DNA of 64,000 nucleotides. It comes from Cryptomeria japonica. Taxonomy: Eukaryota; Streptophyta; Pinopsida; Cupressales; Cupressaceae. Below are positions 23,448-34,143 of this stretch, piece by piece. The position numbers were made by a program, and so were the translations under genes. Positions within the stretch are counted from its first letter, which is position 1; each line of letters begins with the position of its first letter. The notes beneath the pieces were generated by a model. That model was given only the letters and a program-made list of their open reading frames with translations, was not told the origin of the DNA and did no database searches. Location: contig NC_081405.1 in assembly GCF_030272615.1 (NCBI RefSeq), positions 24,289,272 through 24,353,271 of the forward strand, given 5' to 3'.

Positions 23448-25376
23448 AAATCGCTCCTGTCCCTTAGTGAAGGACCGGAGCTCGTTTTCAAAAATCTTAC
23501 TATCTCTGCAGGATCAAGATGATTTTTCGAATTGAAGTAGTAAAGAAAGGCGTGATCTTTCCGTTGAATATAAATTGAAGAATTTCACGAACACAGAAAT
23601 GCCTCAGGAAGCAAAATCGCTCCTGTCCCTCAGTGAAGGACCGGAGCTTAAAATCAAACATCACCTCGTCCTTGCAGGATTTTAACAACTTGACGATTTG
23701 GAGAGATCCAAGGGAGTGCATTTTACCAGATGAATATAATTTGAAGGCACAAACATGAAGAAAAGTGGACCAGAATGCCAAGATCGCTCCTGTCCCTCAG
23801 TCAGGGACCAGGGTGAAATCCATTGTAGCTCCCGTCCCTCTCCCAAGGACCAGAGCGAAATTCTTCATAAGGCATGTTTTAAACAAAGATCAAGCAAGTT
23901 TTAAGTTTGATGGCAAGAAAGGAGGTGAATTGAACCCGTTGAAGACAAATTGAAGATTACAAAACATCTACAAAGGACCCAAATGCCTAAGTTCGCTCCT
24001 GTCCCTCAGTCAGGGACCAGAGCGATTTTTACCTTAGACAAATTTCTTGCCAAGTAAGAGCAAATTCCAAGGCATGGATGAGTGAAACGGAGCACTACAA
24101 GACCATTGAAGATAATTTTTGAGGTTAGCAAAGTGAGATGAAGCCTACAAGCACAAATTCGCTCCTGTCCCTCAGCCAGGGACCAGGGCGATATCTTAGT
24201 TATCTTGCTTTCATCCCAAGTTCAAGACACTCCAGGACGAAGTACAAGGTGGCGAGGACGTTTTAAGGTATCTTGATGAAGAACAAAGTTACAAGGACCG
24301 CCAAAATGAAGGATTTGCACTTAAATACCTAGGTTCGCTCCTGTCCCTCAGGCAGGGACCAGAGCAAAATTTTCATGAGAGCCTAGATTTTGAAAGTTGA
24401 TCACGTTTTAAGTGTCCAAGGGGATCAAAAGGACTTCATTTTACACAATGAAAGCAGTGGCAAATTGATGAAAGCAAGTATGAGCACAAGACATTGAAGA
24501 TCACTCCTGTCCTCAGGCAGGGACCAGAGCGATATTTACCATATTGGCCAAATCTCTCAAAAATCACGTTAAGTCAAGGTTGTGCGAGGTGGTAAAAGGG
24601 TCTAAGGTATCTTAAGAAGATGATATACAAAGGTTTCAAACGTCAAACGACTATCAATTGAGCCAAGGAAGCTATATCGCTCCTGTCCTTCAGGCAAGGA
24701 CCAGAGCGATTTTCATTAAATCATTCATTTTCCTTCAAAATCAAGACAAGGCAAGGATAGGCAAGATCAAAAACATCATTTAGGAAGCAATGAATGAAGA
24801 ACAAAGGTTGAAAGATGACAAATTTTGGCTAGAGCTTCAAGATCGCTCCTGTCCCTCTCCAAGGGACCAGGGCGATAGTCCTCTAAACATCAAAGTGTCT
24901 TGTAGAAGCCAAGTGAAATGAGAGTAGAATGAAAAGAATAACATTGTTTATCCTTCACAATGAAGATTGAAGTTTGAAGTTACAAAGGTCAAGGAGAAAA
25001 CACCAGGATCGCTCCTGTCCCTCACCAAGGGACCAGGGCGATATTTGCTAAAATACTTGTTATCCTTCGAAGATCATGTCAAAGCAAAGTTACAAAGGGT
25101 TTAAAACGTCGTTTGGAAGGCAATGAACGAGGAGTTAAAATCAAGAACGAAGAATTTCAAGTAAGAACATAGGGATCGCTCCTGTCCCTCTCCAAGGGAC
25201 CAGGGCGATATCACCTCAAGAGGCACTCATTTGCAAGGTCAAGTCACCCAAGTTTGAAATTCCTAGTAAAAATGCCAACTTCAACGTAAGGATGAAGATT
25301 TTGAACGTCAAAAGCACAAGAATCAAGACCAAATTGAAATTTCGCTCCTGTCCCTCAGTCAGGGACCAGGGCAATG
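23448..25376 (+). repeat. Array of 35-38 bp hairpins in E3
   Basis: Cores lie near 23448, 23614, 23782, 23825 (partial), 23991, 24157, 24332, 24498, 24673, 24840, 25006, 25174 and 25339. Each has the left arm TCGCTCCTGTCCCT and right arm AGGGACCAGAGCGA, pairing over about 12 bp apart from a two-base internal mismatch (CT against CA). Spacing is 165-168 or 175 bp except around the extra copy. The DNA between cores is only faintly alignable. Confidence 0.92.
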
Positions 25377-26233
25377 AGGTTTGCACTTTTCCATTTTCAA
25401 ATTTTGGGCGCTCAAACATTTTTGAATTTATTTAAATGCTAAAAAGCGATAAAGTTTGAAAATTCAATTAAAATAGCATTTAAAATTTGCGCAAGATATT
25501 AATTAATTATTTTTGCCTTGTAAAAAATCGAATTTGTTAAATTAAAAAACAAAGGCATTTAATAATTAATTATTAATTAATTAAAAATCAAATGGAGCGC
25601 TTGGATTGAAAGGTCGGCCTTATTATTTATTTAAAAATCGTTTTAATTACCTTATTTTTACCAAGTCGGCCTCAAGGTAATTGTGGTGTGAGCGCTTATA
25701 AAGGGTGGTGAAGATTTTCATTTTCACATTATCATTTTATCATCCACATTCAAGTGCGATTTGGAGTATCCAAAGGTGGTGCGAAATTATCATTCAAGCG
25801 GAGGTGCGAGTGGTGTTCAAGGTGCGAATTTCATCAAAGGAAGGCGTAAACATCATCTAAGGAGTGCGAACGTGAAGTTTGAATTAAGGCGAAAGACATT
25901 GAAGAATACGTCAAAGACTCCAAGGGTGGCGAATTGATAAAAAGGACGTTCATTTGAAGGAGATCACGTTGAAGCCATCTAATTTCAAATTTTGCCTAGG
26001 CGATTTTCCTCTATTTTGCATTCTAGAGTTAGCTCTCTAGTGAGGTATGGCGATATTGATTTATTGTTTTAAATTTTGAACGTTGATCGTCATTGCTTCA
26101 AGTTTTGAATTTTGAAATTTTGAATTTCAATAGCTTAATCGTTATTTAGGAAATGATAACTCAAAGACTTATCATGAGGTTTCCTAAAATTAATCTAATC
26201 TATGTTATGCATTGCAATATCTAGTTACTTATT

Positions 26234-29200
26234 ATGAAATGTTGTGTAGGTATGGCGACCCCGAAGACGGGAGCATCCACCAGTCGTCCAGCTCTCATGA
26301 AGGAAGATCAAAAGACCGAAGAAGTGGAGACCAAGATCGTGTCGAAGTGGAGCAACATTGGAGATACTAACTTGGGCAACTTCAGCACGAAGAAGTTTCG
26401 AGATGTCCCTTACATTGGCAAGCCATCACCTGTCGCCTGGAGGATAATTGAAAGTGGCATCATTAAGGCGGCCGGCTTCCCTCCAGCAGTACAGTGTCAT
26501 GAGTTGATGATCGAGTGTGCTCGTCATTATGATCCTCAATCCAAAACGATCGTGTCCAAGGAAGGAAACACTTTGGCGTATCTTTCAGAGGAAGCTATAA
26601 GTGAAGCTTTCCATCTTCCAGAGCACAGAGATATGGTCTACAAGAGCATAGAAGGAGCCAGGTCAATGTACGAAGATGATCCAGATGCTTGCCTAAGCAT
26701 CATTAACAAGAACTGGTTACTCAGGAGTCGTCCTCGCCTGAGCAAGGTACCGAACACACCACATAGGATCGATTTCCAGGAGGAGTACAAAGATTTGATT
26801 ACAATGCTCAACCGAGTCACAGGAGCCCCTCAAGCTTTTTACTTTGAAAAGTGGATGTTCTACTTCATCCAGGTGATCGTTCAAGGGAAAGGAACAATTC
26901 ATTGGGCTAGAATGATTAGCCATTGCTTGGACGTACAGTTGAGGAGACTCAAAGCTACCAAGTCCTTCCACATGAGTTCATACGTCATATATGCTTTGAT
27001 TAGGAGCTTTGAGTACGCAGGACTACCTCACAGAGGAGTGATTGGAAGAGGACCCGGCGAGGTCAGAGTTTGTGATTCCTATGTTCACTTGCATCATCCG
27101 CCAGGAAGCAACTACAAGTTAGTTAATGATACCTTCACTATGAACATCACAAGGACGTTGCAAGGCGGGATTCACAACAGATTATCTCAGGATGCACAGG
27201 AACTAGTAAAGAGGTATGGTGCTTGGTTTATTCAGTTTCCGAAGTTCACTTATATCAGAGTTCATGGATGTCCTTTACCTCCATACATGTTGCCGAGATA
27301 TCCGACAGACAGAATTGTGTTACTTGAAGTAACAAGACAGTTGGCAGCATATGCGAAGGCATTCAGACACAGACATGGGAATGGAGTTCCAGTACCTATC
27401 ATTTTGGGCAATTCAGTTGAGGTATGTCCTAATGCTTTAGCCATGGATGACGCAGAGAAGGAGTTAGCTTTGTATTCTTTTTCATTCTTTGCTTTGAGGG
27501 AGAGTTTTGATCCACATGGATATATAGAGGAGACAGTCGGTAGGAAGTTTAAGCATGAGTTTCAGATTGAAGATTTTATGATGAATCTCTTAGACGATCT
27601 TGAAGTGAAAAGAAAGATGCATTCTAGATTGCCTTTGGATTTCATCAGGAAATGCAAGATTTACAGAGTGGCCGACCAAGCACAGGACAGTGGCAGACAT
27701 CTCCAGTCATCCTATGGTCGAGAAAGCAAATCAGTAAGGTTAGATTGGAATGAGCCCGAGGTCGTGGATCTAGATGCTGTGATGGCTCCAGTCTTGTCTT
27801 GTACTCGCAGATGGGTTGATGTGCAGCATCAAAAGTTGAGAGAGCAAGGCATAGCTATGACTTTCACTTTGGAAGAGAAGCCAGCCGAAGGTGGAGCTAG
27901 TGTAAGCGAAGGTAATCCTAATCCCAGAAATGCAAATGAAGGCAACTTTCGAAGTGCAAGTGAAGGCGATCTCCATCCAAGAGGCTCAAAGAGGAAAGAG
28001 AGACCTGGAAAGAGAGAATCTTCCAAGAAGAAACAAGAGGCCAGCCGAGATCGTTCATCCGGTACATCTTCTCGACAAGAGAAAAGGACACTTGAAGTGG
28101 AAGAGTCTATGGAGTCGATGGTTCAGAATGATAAAGAAGGACAGGTACCTCAAGGGTCGCCAAGTGGATCTCTCCAAGATTATGAGTTACATGAAGACAA
28201 GAACAATGACGAGGCAACATCTCCTCACAGAGAAGAAGAAATATTGCATAAGGAGATTCAGGTCAAAGAGACAAGATCAGCCATCCCAGATTGGTTGAAG
28301 GAAAGATTAACGAAGGTGATTGTGATCGAGGACGAAGACAATGTGATTGATTTAGAGAGCCTTGTTGGACATTCCCAGGAAGTGACAGAGAAGAGAAAGG
28401 CTACCAAGATGTCCAAGATGATTAGAGATGAGACTGGATCCAGAAAATTACAGATAGCTACACCGGCGGTGGACAAGTATGAAGGGGAGATTCTAGCAGA
28501 GGAATATGATGTAGAGACATTTGAGCTAGGTCCATCCACAGCCGAGCAGACACTAGATGATGCCACCGATTCCTTTGAGGCATTGAAGGACAAGCTTAGA
28601 GAAGAAATGGAGAAGAGTAGAAAGCTCGAGAGAGAGATCGGTGCATGGAGAACATATTTCAGCCATCTCAATCAGCCTCTAGGACGTCAGGATCCAGCAA
28701 GATCACCTATACAGGCACTTCCCCTTCAATCAATTGGTGAGGCAGAAAGATTCAGGAATATGGTCCAGCGTATGAGTACTTGGATGGATAAATCTCATAC
28801 AGTTGCCGTAGAATTTGTAACAAGGATGATGAAGACTATTCATAGGGCTATTCAGGTTCTTGAGATTATCCACAATTTGATGATAACGGTAGCTGCTTTT
28901 GCTCATACCAAGGACGTTATCATTCCTGTCTTGAAAGTAATTAGACAAACATCGAGGAAGGTCTTAGCGCAGGAAAAGATTATGGATGGAGGACCTCACA
29001 GTTTACTTCAGTGGTCAACCTTACTCCAGATGAAGGAAGTTCTCTTTGAGGACATCAGTACTAGGTGCAGTCATGTTGAGGAGGTGATCAACCCGATCCA
29101 GGACAGAGTATTTGAGGTACTTCGTACCATTCTTGGCAGGAGGATCGAAGTTGAGACAGATGTGGATTTGCAAGAATTAGAAGATAGAATCAAGGTCATC

Positions 29201-29242
29201 TTTTGCAAGGACGTCAATATCACAGATGAGCAACAGGACTAG
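26234..29242 (+). CDS. Large E-family protein of unknown function
   Basis: 1002 codons without interruption; the likely start is the internal ATG at 26252 (MATPKTGAST), because the E2 remnant begins MATPGVGRST at the same point. Residues about 30-480 form a globular part with WARMISHCLDVQLRRLKATK, SSYVIYALIRSFEYAGLPHRG (about 233-270) and FTYIRVHGCPLPPYMLPRYP (about 337-357). About 540-700 is hydrophilic, with a basic NLS-like cluster GSKRKERPGKRESSKKK near 583. 779-811 looks like coiled coil. I see no polymerase, protease, integrase or zinc-finger motif. It faintly resembles proteins labelled putative plant transposon protein. It lies upstream of the element's own TATA box. The same motifs occur at 55.1-58.2 kb. 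Confidence 0.75.
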   Translation: MKCCVGMATPKTGASTSRPALMKEDQKTEEVETKIVSKWSNIGDTNLGNFSTKKFRDVPYIGKPSPVAWRIIESGIIKAAGFPPAVQCHELMIECARHYDPQSKTIVSKEGNTLAYLSEEAISEAFHLPEHRDMVYKSIEGARSMYEDDPDACLSIINKNWLLRSRPRLSKVPNTPHRIDFQEEYKDLITMLNRVTGAPQAFYFEKWMFYFIQVIVQGKGTIHWARMISHCLDVQLRRLKATKSFHMSSYVIYALIRSFEYAGLPHRGVIGRGPGEVRVCDSYVHLHHPPGSNYKLVNDTFTMNITRTLQGGIHNRLSQDAQELVKRYGAWFIQFPKFTYIRVHGCPLPPYMLPRYPTDRIVLLEVTRQLAAYAKAFRHRHGNGVPVPIILGNSVEVCPNALAMDDAEKELALYSFSFFALRESFDPHGYIEETVGRKFKHEFQIEDFMMNLLDDLEVKRKMHSRLPLDFIRKCKIYRVADQAQDSGRHLQSSYGRESKSVRLDWNEPEVVDLDAVMAPVLSCTRRWVDVQHQKLREQGIAMTFTLEEKPAEGGASVSEGNPNPRNANEGNFRSASEGDLHPRGSKRKERPGKRESSKKKQEASRDRSSGTSSRQEKRTLEVEESMESMVQNDKEGQVPQGSPSGSLQDYELHEDKNNDEATSPHREEEILHKEIQVKETRSAIPDWLKERLTKVIVIEDEDNVIDLESLVGHSQEVTEKRKATKMSKMIRDETGSRKLQIATPAVDKYEGEILAEEYDVETFELGPSTAEQTLDDATDSFEALKDKLREEMEKSRKLEREIGAWRTYFSHLNQPLGRQDPARSPIQALPLQSIGEAERFRNMVQRMSTWMDKSHTVAVEFVTRMMKTIHRAIQVLEIIHNLMITVAAFAHTKDVIIPVLKVIRQTSRKVLAQEKIMDGGPHSLLQWSTLLQMKEVLFEDISTRCSHVEEVINPIQDRVFEVLRTILGRRIEVETDVDLQELEDRIKVIFCKDVNITDEQQD

Positions 29243-29467
29243 ATGTTTGCTACCATGCTCCTGATTGAAAAGACTAAGGAACTTGAACTTACATGGGACG
29301 CAGCTCTTCTAGATGCATTTGATCAGGTCATCCACTTGGAAGAAAGAATGAAGAATCTTCCCGAGATTCCAATTGCTGAGATCGAGGGAATCGTATCAAG
29401 ATTCATTGCATATGCTAAAAAGGAGCATTGGAAAGGGAATAAGATTCTAGATGAGAGGTTGTTATAG
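29243..29467 (+). CDS. In-frame continuation of the E3 ORF after TAG
   Basis: The frame continues directly after the stop at 29240-29242 for 74 codons starting MFATMLLIEKTKELELTWDA, helical and charged, ending at 29467. It is either the original C-terminus cut off by a nonsense change, or reached by stop readthrough. The bases after TAG (ATGTTT) do not match the viral CARYYA readthrough context. It is unlikely to be an independent gene. Confidence 0.5.
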   Translation: MFATMLLIEKTKELELTWDAALLDAFDQVIHLEERMKNLPEIPIAEIEGIVSRFIAYAKKEHWKGNKILDERLL

Positions 29468-29576
29468 ATGACATGGCACCTTAATTGTCATTGGTCTATG
29501 TCTCCTAGATTTTCATGCCAAATTTATAATTGGCTATGCATTTAATGTTGTGCAATAAAAGGGGAACTTTTGTAAC

Positions 29577-29668
29577 AAACCCTAATTAGGGTTTAGGTGT
29601 CATGATCTTGACCGTTGATCTGCTTTCAATCTGGACCATTCATTGTAATTGAGGATGCTATTTATACC
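29577..29668 (+). promoter_or_regulatory. E3 telo-box palindrome and TATA box
   Basis: AAACCCTAATTAGGGTTT (29577-29594) is a perfect palindrome of two opposed telo-box words. CTATTTATACC (29658-29668) follows 63 bp on. A GA-rich run follows (29690-29750). The promoter points out of the element through its 3' end, as U3 promoters do. Confidence 0.7.
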
Positions 29669-31365
29669 CTCATTTTCATTTCATTTGTAATAGAGATAGT
29701 TAAGAGATTAGAGAGAGAGTTTGATGTATTAGAGAGATTAGAGTTTAGAAGCAATTTATTTTTGTAGCAAGATTGAGTTTGAGGAAAGGAATTCAAACAA
29801 TTGTTGTATATGATGACTTTGAAATCAATGAAATATTGAAGTTATGGTGTTTTGTTGCAAATTTCTTGGTTATCTTCGTGGTTGTTCAATTTACTTGAAT
29901 CATGATCAATCTAAGTAGTGTGTTAATTTGAAGGACATAGTGTGAGACTTGATCTTTGGTAGGATTCGTAATCCAAACCACTAGCTTCCTGCTGATTGTA
30001 GGAACGCCTTGCGTGGTCGACTGGAGAATACTCGAATCACTTAACCTTCAATCGTTATTGTATCTTGGATATGTACCTTCGTGGTAGTGTCTTGGATCTT
30101 TGGTGTGTTGAAGAACCATTTGTTACCTTAGAAGATCGCATCAATCTCAATTAAGTTGTTATTTTATGGCAAAATTGAAGTTGGTTGAATCTTGCCAAGT
30201 CTTGTCCACATGAAGTCATTCTTAGGGTTAGATTAGATTAGATCTCTTGTAAACCCTATCCTTTTGTTATTTTTTGAAACCTTCTTTAGTTTAGTAAGAC
30301 TTTCGGAGTGTAAGGCCCCTTAAGAACACAGCAAATCACATCATACCGCTGGAGCTTATCCACACGTAGAGACCCTACCAAAAAGAACATTGGAGTCATC
30401 CTAACTGATCCTTCTTGCGAAATCTTCAGCAGTTAGCGACTTTATTCAAGAGAGGATAAGATGCCTTTAGGTATTTTATTCTGTGTATGATGGTGTACAA
30501 AATACACGTCAACACTCTCTTGAATAAAGCTCCCGAATGCTAAAGATATCGCAGAAGGATCAATCGGAGAAGCTTCAAGGTTCCTGTTATGTAGGATCTC
30601 TACTCATGGATAAGCTCTTTGTGGTATGATGTGATTTTGCTGGAATCACAAGGGGACTTACACTTGATGACTAAACGTCTGATTTGCTTTGAATAATGCT
30701 GGAACACAGGATTTCGCTAGCCTAGATTTTTGAAAAAAGGAAAAAAGGATGAGGGGGAAGAAAGGATCTAATTCTGACACTAAGAATGTAGGAGCAATGA
30801 ATGACCTTTGATGAAATTCTAACTAAGTCTTGTTTTGACATCCCAGGACCATCTCCACAAGGTTAGTGCGATCTTCGGAGGAAAGCTTTATGATGTTCAG
30901 ATCATCGCTACAGGCATAGACACCATCAGGCTGATGCATATCAGTGAAGAAGCGACAATTGAAGTTAAGCTTAAGCTGAATGATTCCAGTTGACTACACA
31001 AGGCAAGTCTGCAATCAACAAACTGCTAGTAGTATGGATATACAAATTTCACCATCAATCAAAGACATTTCTTCCACTCATCTAATAACATGAAATCAAA
31101 TTTGAGAAGTATAGAGACCATGCAAATTGTTGAATCGACCCATAGATTTCACCATTTCTTCAATGAAGTTTACAAGTCTTTTACAACAACATCTTGGCAA
31201 CAATCTTTGCCTTCTCTTTCTATTCTACTCTAACTACTATTCTATTTGCAATTAATCATTAGCTATTCTAACCTCTATCAACTAACTATTCACCTTCTAG
31301 CTATTGACTAACTATTATTGACTCACTATTCACTAACTATTAGCCTTTACAAATGAGGAGCTAGG

Positions 31366-31455
31366 GCTTATATAGTGCCCACAATACAATTCAATGGCTT
31401 AGATCAATTTGAGATCAATGGCCAAGATTTTACAATGAAACCCTAATTAGGGTTT
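31366..31455 (-). promoter_or_regulatory. E2 telo-box palindrome and TATA box
   Basis: The same palindrome is at 31438-31455, and CTATATAAGC on the minus strand at 31366-31375, 62 bp away. Confidence 0.7.
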
Positions 31456-31847
31456 GTTACAACCAACTTAATTCTGACCAATGAAATAATTGCATTAGTT
31501 GGACGCATGTCTTCTTTGGAATATTTGACCAATGGATAACTGGGGTAGGTACATCGAAGTTTGTGCCATCTCCCATGAGTCAGGTGCATTGAATCTGGAC
31601 ATGCTGAGGTGGACCAATCCGACTGGAGGAGTGATGATTGGGATGCCACCATGTCTAACACTTGGTTGATGCTCAATTTGGTGATGCTTTCCTTCAAATG
31701 CTGGACTGGAAGATAGATGGAGAAGGTCGTCCTTAATGAAACTGGATTGGAGGAGGTCGTCCTTGTCTTGACTTGATCTTCTTTGATGAGGGTCTGCCAA
31801 GTAGTTGATCTTCCGACTCCGGGGGTTGCCATTTGATGCCTACACAA
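31443..31847 (-). pseudogene. E2 remnant of the E-family ORF
   Basis: The start reads MATPGVGRSTTWQTLIKEDQ and aligns with MATPKTGASTSRPALMKEDQ of E3. After about 30 codons the similarity stops and the sequence joins a segment shared with E4 and E5 (MHLTHGRWHKLRCTYP region) that leads to the telo-box palindrome. Nearly the whole 1002-codon ORF has therefore been lost or replaced. The hairpin array and promoter were kept. Confidence 0.75.
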
Positions 31848-32703
31848 AAGATTAAAGTTAGTCTTTGAGCATCATACCTTAAAGCATAGAATTTAGGACC
31901 TTCCAAGAGAATGATTTAAGATATTAATTTGAAAATGATATGATAAATCCAGAATTCTAAATTTTCAAATTAATTATGAATGGAGATTAGATTTTTCAAG
32001 ACTTTAGACTTTAAAAGATTGCAATGAAATCAAAACAAGTCTTGAATAAGAACTTCAAAAAGGATTCTTCATACCTTCTCCTTTGAAAGCCTAACTATGA
32101 ACCTTGAAAAATGAAAGAAAGGAGATCAGATTTTGCTGGATAAGGATTGAATTGTGGTCTTCCTTTGGATGAATTACGCCTCAATTAGCCTTCAAAAAGC
32201 TTCGCCTTCCACTAGCTTCTCAAAATCTAGAAATTCGCCTTCAAACACCTTCCAAAATCTGGAAATTATCCTCCAACTTGTTCAATTTCGCACCTCCAAA
32301 TATGCTCTTCAAGTTCGCATGAGAGATAATGAAAGAATGATTTGAATATGCTACAATACACCTCCCTTATATAGGGCGCTCACCTTGATTTCCCTCAAGG
32401 CCGACTTGGCAAATAGGGAATAAAATGAAATAAAACTCCTCTCAAAAGATGGCCGACTTGTTTGTAAAGGCACAATAATGATTTTTTGAGCGCTTAAGCA
32501 TAATTTTTTAATTTTTAAATTAATTCCAAAGCTCAAAGGTGGATTTTTTCAATTATTTCAAGGCCTAGAAATTAATTAATTAAATTGTAAATGCCTTAAT
32601 TCATGCGAATTTAATTCAACCTCCCAAATGTCTTGAATTTGGCAAATTTGGTGAAAATTTAGGAATATGGAGGTTTGATTGAGGCTTAATGAAGCTTCCT
32701 AAT

Positions 32704-34143
32704 GATTTCGCCCTGGACCCTCTGGAAGGGTCAGGAGCGATTTTTTCAATTAGGTCCTCAATCTCTCATTTCTTGACTCCAAAATCTCCTGGAAGGTGAG
32801 TTTATGTGTGTCTTGACCTACTCAAGGTCTTGTATTTCGAATTTATATCATTTTTCATGCACGAACTAGGTGAAAATGTGAATTTCGGGGTGGACCCTCT
32901 AGAAGGGTCAGGAGCGATTTTTTCATTTTAGGCCAAAATTTACCTTAGTTTGATCTTTAAACTCCCCCAAGGCAATCTCCAGGGTTCATTTCCTTCCATC
33001 ATTGGGTTAGCTCATCAAAATTTTGAAGGAAATATTGTATTTTTGGGAATTTCGCTCTGGACCCTTTGGAAGGGTCAGGAGCGATTTTTTCAATCTTGAC
33101 CAAAATCCTTTATTTTTCACCTTGAAACTTCTTTGCTGAGTGGGATTTGACCTTGCACTGTGCTAGGAATAGGATTTCATGTCCAAGAAAGGCTAAAAAA
33201 TGTGTTTATAAGGAATTTCGCTTTGGATCCTCTGGAAGGGTCAGGAGCGAAATTTCCTTTCCTGGCTAGAATCCTTCATTTTCAATGCTTCTAAACATCC
33301 CCAAAGGCTAGACCATGTTCATACTTCATCTCATCATGCCTTGGACATCAAATTTTGGCCAAATGAGGCAAGAAATGTCTCTTAGAGAGATTTTTGCTCT
33401 CGACCCTCTGGAAGGGTCAGGAGCGAAAATCACTTTTTGGGCTAAATCCTTCATTTCTCCCTTTCAAAACGACCTCAAGAGGCAAAACCAAGTCATTTTC
33501 TTTCCATCCATGTCATTACAAATCAAAAACTTGACTTCCTTTATTGCAAAGTAAGAGCTTTTGGGAATTTCGCTCTGGACCCTTTGGAAGGGTCAGGAGC
33601 GAAATTTCCCTTCTTGTCCAAAATTGCTCATTTTTCAAGCTTCAAACCATCTATCAGGGCAAAGTTAGGCCATTTTCCAAGTTAGGAACAAGGTTTCAAG
33701 CTCAAACAAGGTGGCAAATGAAGTTTATGATGAATTTCGCTCTGGACCCTTTGGAAGGGTCAGGAGCGAAATTCTCCTTTAGGCTAAAATCTTGTTCTTC
33801 AAAATCAATCAAACTCCCTCTCAAGGCAAAAACATACCCATTCATCTCTCATCAAGCCAACGCCTAGCCAAAATAAGGAGGAAAACAAGAGTTATAAAGA
33901 TTTTCGCTCTGGACCCTTTGGAAGGGTCAGGAGCGAAATTCCTTATCTTGGCCAAGATCCTAACTTCATTTTCACATTTCTTCATTCAAACAAGCGTTTT
34001 TACCTTCATTCAAGCCTAGGAATGCATTAGTTCTAAGTTTTGGTTAAAGTGGAATGTCTTATGGAGAATTTCGCTCTGGACCCTTTGGAAGGGTCAGGAG
34101 CGAAATTCGCTTTGGACCCTTTGGAAGGGTCAGGAGCGAAATT
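32704..34143 (-). repeat. Array of hairpins in E2, covariant with E3
   Basis: Cores start near 32706, 32882, 33048, 33215, 33391, 33566, 33734, 33901 and 34067, the last doubled. On the plus strand each reads TTTCGCTCTGGACCCTT, TGG or similar loop, then AAGGGTCAGGAGCGAAA. Spacings are about 166-168 or 175-176 bp. Relative to E3 the stem carries A/T where E3 carries T/A (GACCCT/AGGGTC against GTCCCT/AGGGAC). The two-base internal mismatch is the same. Confidence 0.92.

Larger units (their letters stand above)
23006..30514 (+). mobile_element. E-family element E3, ORF-bearing copy
   Basis: It begins TGTTGTGACC and ends ACACGTCAACA. The flanks are CTCTT (23001-23005) and CTCTC (30515-30519), a 5-bp duplication with one difference. 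The order is terminal hairpin, array of 12-13 hairpins, ORF of 1002 codons, telo-box palindrome, TATA box, 850-bp tail. No LTR pair or polymerase is present. It could be a solo LTR of 7.5 kb with a coding U3, or an unknown TG..CA element; the promoter position favours the former. Confidence 0.85.

Noticed and set aside
23448-25376. CRISPR-like array of regularly spaced short repeats
   Set aside because: Spacers are about 130 bp, weakly related to each other, and the array lies inside a plant transposable element. It is a diverged tandem array with conserved hairpin cores.
27770-28671. Minus- and other-frame ORFs of up to 137 codons inside the E3 gene
   Set aside because: They are shadows of the 1002-codon frame, with Ser/Leu-rich composition from antisense reading.
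22941-30514. DNA transposon with 60-bp terminal inverted repeats
   Set aside because: The apparent inverted repeats are explained by E3 nested in E2 in opposite orientation, each with its own 5-bp target duplication; other copies lack the extra 65 bp.
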